DNA of 53,862 nucleotides, from contig CALXUG010000015.1 in NCBI GenBank assembly GCA_944391625.1, forward strand, positions 1 through 53,862. The letters are read 5' to 3'. The DNA is from an uncultured Clostridia bacterium. Its GTDB lineage: Bacteria > Bacillota > Peptococcia > Peptococcales > Peptococcaceae. Below are positions 51,882 through 53,862 of the stretch, one piece after another. The first letter of the stretch is position 1. The number at the start of each line of letters is the position of its first letter. The notes under the pieces are model-generated. The model was not told the origin of the DNA, made no database searches, and worked only from the letters and a program-made list of their open reading frames with translations. The translations under genes and the position numbers were made by a program.

Positions 51882-52079
51882 TTAATATAGCAAAAATACT
51901 GTTTTTACATATGTGAACAGTTCCGCCAGCAAATCAATCACCATAAATAACACAATGGCCAATCCTGCCAATGCCGCCAAATTGGCCTGGTCCTCTTTGC
52001 CCATGGACTTTAAAACGCTGTGCAGCACTGCTGTTAAGATACCGATTCCGGCAATTTTAAAAATAATATCAATTTCCAT
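51882..52079 (-). CDS. spoIIIAC: Stage III sporulation protein AC
   Basis: 65 residues, two helices: FKIAGIGILTAVLHSVLKSMGKEDQANLAALAGLAIVLFMVIDLLAELF matches SpoIIIAC, one of the most conserved small channel proteins. GGGAGG precedes the ATG. Confidence 0.95.
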   Translation of the reverse strand: MEIDIIFKIAGIGILTAVLHSVLKSMGKEDQANLAALAGLAIVLFMVIDLLAELFTYVKTVFLLY

Positions 52080-52091
52080 CTGTAATCCTCC

Positions 52092-52604
52092 CTAACACAA
52101 AATAATTGCAACAACCATGCTGACACAGACGCCCATATACTGCCAGACCTTTCCTTGCTGCAGCCGCTGCTGCTCGGCTTCTTCCAGCGCATAATTCAAT
52201 CTTTGCTGCAATAACTGAAAATTTTTCTGCTGCGCCTGCAAATCTCCTTCTCCCAGGCTCAAGCCAAAGCTGCGCACCGCTCCCAATTCCTCTGCCCCGC
52301 AAAAGGTAGCCCGTTCCAAAAACAACATGCCCTGCTCCCAGGCGCGAAACACCGGCTGCTGCTCCTGCTCCATGGCAATCCAGACACCATGAAAAAACTG
52401 CTGTAATGCATCAGGAATTTTTGGCTCCAATGCGGCCATCGCCACCGGAACCGGCGTTAACGTATAAAATATTTCTGTTTCCAACAATCGAAAGGCATTT
52501 TGCAGCATAATGATATCGGTAATCCGCTTGCGGTAACCATAGGCTTTGTAAAAGCCAAACAAGGTTCCGGAACCAACCAGTAATAAAATGCCCCACATTC
52601 TCAT
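52092..52604 (-). CDS. spoIIIAB: Stage III sporulation protein AB
   Basis: About 170 residues. A membrane helix at the N-terminus (about 4-20), then a long helical domain (RITDIIMLQNAFRLLETEIFYTLTPVPVAMAAL and LGEGDLQAQQKNFQLLQQRLNYALEEAEQQRLQQGKVWQYMGVCVSMVVAIIL) typical of SpoIIIAB, and a closing helix. ATG 52604 (AAGGGGTG upstream) overlaps the spoIIIAA stop. Confidence 0.93.
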   Translation of the reverse strand: MRMWGILLLVGSGTLFGFYKAYGYRKRITDIIMLQNAFRLLETEIFYTLTPVPVAMAALEPKIPDALQQFFHGVWIAMEQEQQPVFRAWEQGMLFLERATFCGAEELGAVRSFGLSLGEGDLQAQQKNFQLLQQRLNYALEEAEQQRLQQGKVWQYMGVCVSMVVAIILC

Positions 52605-53515
52605 AATACGCACCCCTTTTCATAATGCAGCTGAACCTGTCCATCCTGCCAATGCAGCGACAGAATCACCGGAAAGAATCCTTTTTTTATCAACGGTCCC
52701 AAGGCCGGATGACGGAGCAAATCTGCACCCCCGCTTCCATGGGCAGTGGTTATCACAGCAACTCCGCTCTGCAATGCTTCTTCCACTGCTAAAACATCGG
52801 CCGCTGTGCCAATTTCATCGGCAGCCACCACCTGCGGCGCCATAGACCGAATCATCATACGAATGCCTTCACTTTTCGGGCAGCCATCCAGCACATCGGT
52901 GCGGCAGCCCACATCCAATTGGGGAACTCCATTGACACTGCCGGCCAGTTCGGAGCGCTCGTCCACCACACTGACCGAGACACCGGGAAACTGCATCTGC
53001 GGCACGCCATCGCTAAGCTGCCGCACCAAATCACGCAGCAAGGTAGTTTTGCCGCAGCCCGGCGGTGATACCAGTATGGTATTTTGGACCCTGCCCTCTG
53101 TGATTACGTGCTGTAACAATCCATCGGCTGCGCCGGTTACCGCTCTTGCGATACGGAAATTTAAAGCGCTGATATATTTCATCGTGCGAATCTGCCCATG
53201 TTCTAAAACGCCCTTGCCTGCCAAACCCACCCGATGACCGCCGGGCAACGTGAGATATCCTCTCCGAAATTCTTCTTCCCAGGCATAGGCGGAACCCTGG
53301 CTGATTCGGCTGACCAAATGCTGCAGCTGCGCAGCCGTCAAACACTCTGCCGCAATGACTTCTTGTCCCCGCTGCAGACGCAAAATAACCGGCCGATCAA
53401 TCCGGCAGCGAATTTCCTGCACAACCGGAAACAATTCCCTGTGCTGCAATAACCGCTGCTGCAGCTCCGGCGGGAAATACTGCTGCACAATTTGTCCAAT
53501 CTGATCTTCTGCCAT
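52601..53515 (-). CDS. spoIIIAA: Stage III sporulation protein AA (secretion-type ATPase)
   Basis: 304 residues with Walker A SPPGCGKTTLLRDLV (about 145-160), VVDERSELAG, VVAADEIGTAADVLAVEEAL and ITTAHG, the features of a type II/IV-secretion ATPase. It should power the SpoIIIA/SpoIIQ channel from the mother-cell side. ATG follows GGGAGGACAAACAG. First gene of an eight-gene operon AA-AB-AC-AD-AE-AF-AG-AH. Confidence 0.97.
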   Translation of the reverse strand: MAEDQIGQIVQQYFPPELQQRLLQHRELFPVVQEIRCRIDRPVILRLQRGQEVIAAECLTAAQLQHLVSRISQGSAYAWEEEFRRGYLTLPGGHRVGLAGKGVLEHGQIRTMKYISALNFRIARAVTGAADGLLQHVITEGRVQNTILVSPPGCGKTTLLRDLVRQLSDGVPQMQFPGVSVSVVDERSELAGSVNGVPQLDVGCRTDVLDGCPKSEGIRMMIRSMAPQVVAADEIGTAADVLAVEEALQSGVAVITTAHGSGGADLLRHPALGPLIKKGFFPVILSLHWQDGQVQLHYEKGCVL

Positions 53516-53631
53516 CTGTTTGTCCTCCCAACATGTTATCCCTTTGTATCATAACTATATGCGGACAGGCAGAGCCATAGAACCGGCAAATTGATTTTAT
53601 AAAAACCCAAGGCAAGCTTCAATTTCCGCTA

Positions 53632-53671
53632 AAAAACAAAAAAGAGCCGGACCGGTTCCCCAGTCTGACTC
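53632..53671 (-). terminator. Terminator upstream of spoIIIA
   Basis: Minus strand: GAGTCAGACTGG (53660-53671) with CCGGTCCGGCTC (53644-53655), 11 of 12 positions paired, then TTTTTTG. It should end a transcript from a gene beyond the window's right edge, so the spoIIIA promoter must lie between 53516 and 53631. Confidence 0.8.
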
Positions 53672-53726
53672 TCCATATCGGTTCTGTTGTTTTATACGCT
53701 AACAGCAATTCCTTTCATGTGAAAGA

Positions 53727-53846
53727 TTGCATGGTCGGCTGTCCTGGCTTTGCCGATTCTTCGTTCAAGGAGTGAGCGGTCGGCTTGTCCTATCTTTGCC
53801 TATCCTTCAGTTTACCCGACCAGAAAAGCGTCGGGCATCTGGACAT
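53727..53846. repeat. Dispersed repeat, copy 3 (left part)
   Basis: About 90 bases (from around 53770) match 2446-2510 of copy 2 closely, including the tandem GCGGTCGGC/CTATCTTTGCC arm and the CCCGAC/GTCGGG hairpin (53815-53820 with 53830-53835); the preceding 45 bases match the first tandem unit more loosely. After about 53846 the similarity stops or the copy diverges. Whether a parS follows cannot be seen, because the window ends. Confidence 0.75.
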
Positions 53847-53862
53847 CAACTTGATTGTTTTC

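Noticed and set aside
53533-53562. Possible sigma-E promoter (GCATATA ... GATAACAT) for spoIIIA
   Set aside because: The implied start site would fall inside the ribosome site at 53524-53529, and the alternative -10 GATACAAA lacks a fitting -35; the promoter is therefore left uncalled.
1-53862. tRNA, rRNA, riboswitch, transposase or integrase
   Set aside because: None was recognised by eye; the dispersed repeat shows no linked transposase.

Overview
The window comes from a spore-forming member of the Bacillota, most likely a Clostridia/Peptococcia-type anaerobe with moderate GC content. The evidence is a complete spoIIIAA-AH operon, spoIVB, DnaD- and DnaI-type replication loaders, Asp23 proteins, and a typical housekeeping run (nusB-xseA-xseB-ispA-dxs-tlyA-nadK-argR-recN). 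No rRNA, tRNA, transposase or CRISPR array was seen. Species-level placement is not possible from sequence reading alone.

Positions 1-5.3 kb are an accessory, rearranged locus. It holds small membrane proteins, a lipoprotein, a GHKL histidine kinase and a LytTR response regulator. Three promoters here share a 45-bp block containing two 9-bp direct repeats 20 bp apart, with a -10 at a fixed distance; this looks like the binding site of the LytTR regulator, one copy lying in front of its own gene. The same region holds two copies of a roughly 400-bp dispersed repeat, each carrying a perfect parS (ParB-binding) palindrome; the left part of a third copy lies at the very end of the window.

5.4-11.5 kb: an Ntn-hydrolase, a truncated AlbA_2-type regulator with a 21-bp minisatellite, then dnaI, a dnaD-like gene, a P-loop/Asp23 fusion, sfsA and an M20 peptidase, all on the minus strand.

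11.6-18.8 kb: a visibly more AT-rich cluster with two cytoplasmic arylsulfotransferase-family proteins, an SLC13-type anion transporter, a phenylacetate-CoA-ligase-like enzyme and a divergent Crp/Fnr regulator. It reads as a self-contained module for importing and processing an aromatic sulfate or aromatic acid.

18.9-27.4 kb: an ECF sigma/anti-sigma pair, cydAB (bd oxidase), a MATE exporter with a divergent MerR regulator sharing a classic 19-bp-spacer promoter, and two AT-rich genes for secreted or lipid-anchored proteins.

27.4-38.3 kb: a TrmH-type methyltransferase and cca, an orphan phosphoribosyltransferase with a strong promoter, a TPR giant protein with a DUF4261 partner, a secreted GDPD-like phosphodiesterase, and spoIVB.

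38.3-53.5 kb: a long minus-strand housekeeping and sporulation block: recN, argR, nadK, a membrane PD-(D/E)XK-like protein, tlyA, dxs, a YuiD-like protein, ispA, xseB, xseA, nusB, asp23, then spoIIIAH to spoIIIAA. Many start codons were moved inward from the longest reading frame because a clear Shine-Dalgarno (SD) sequence sits before an internal ATG.
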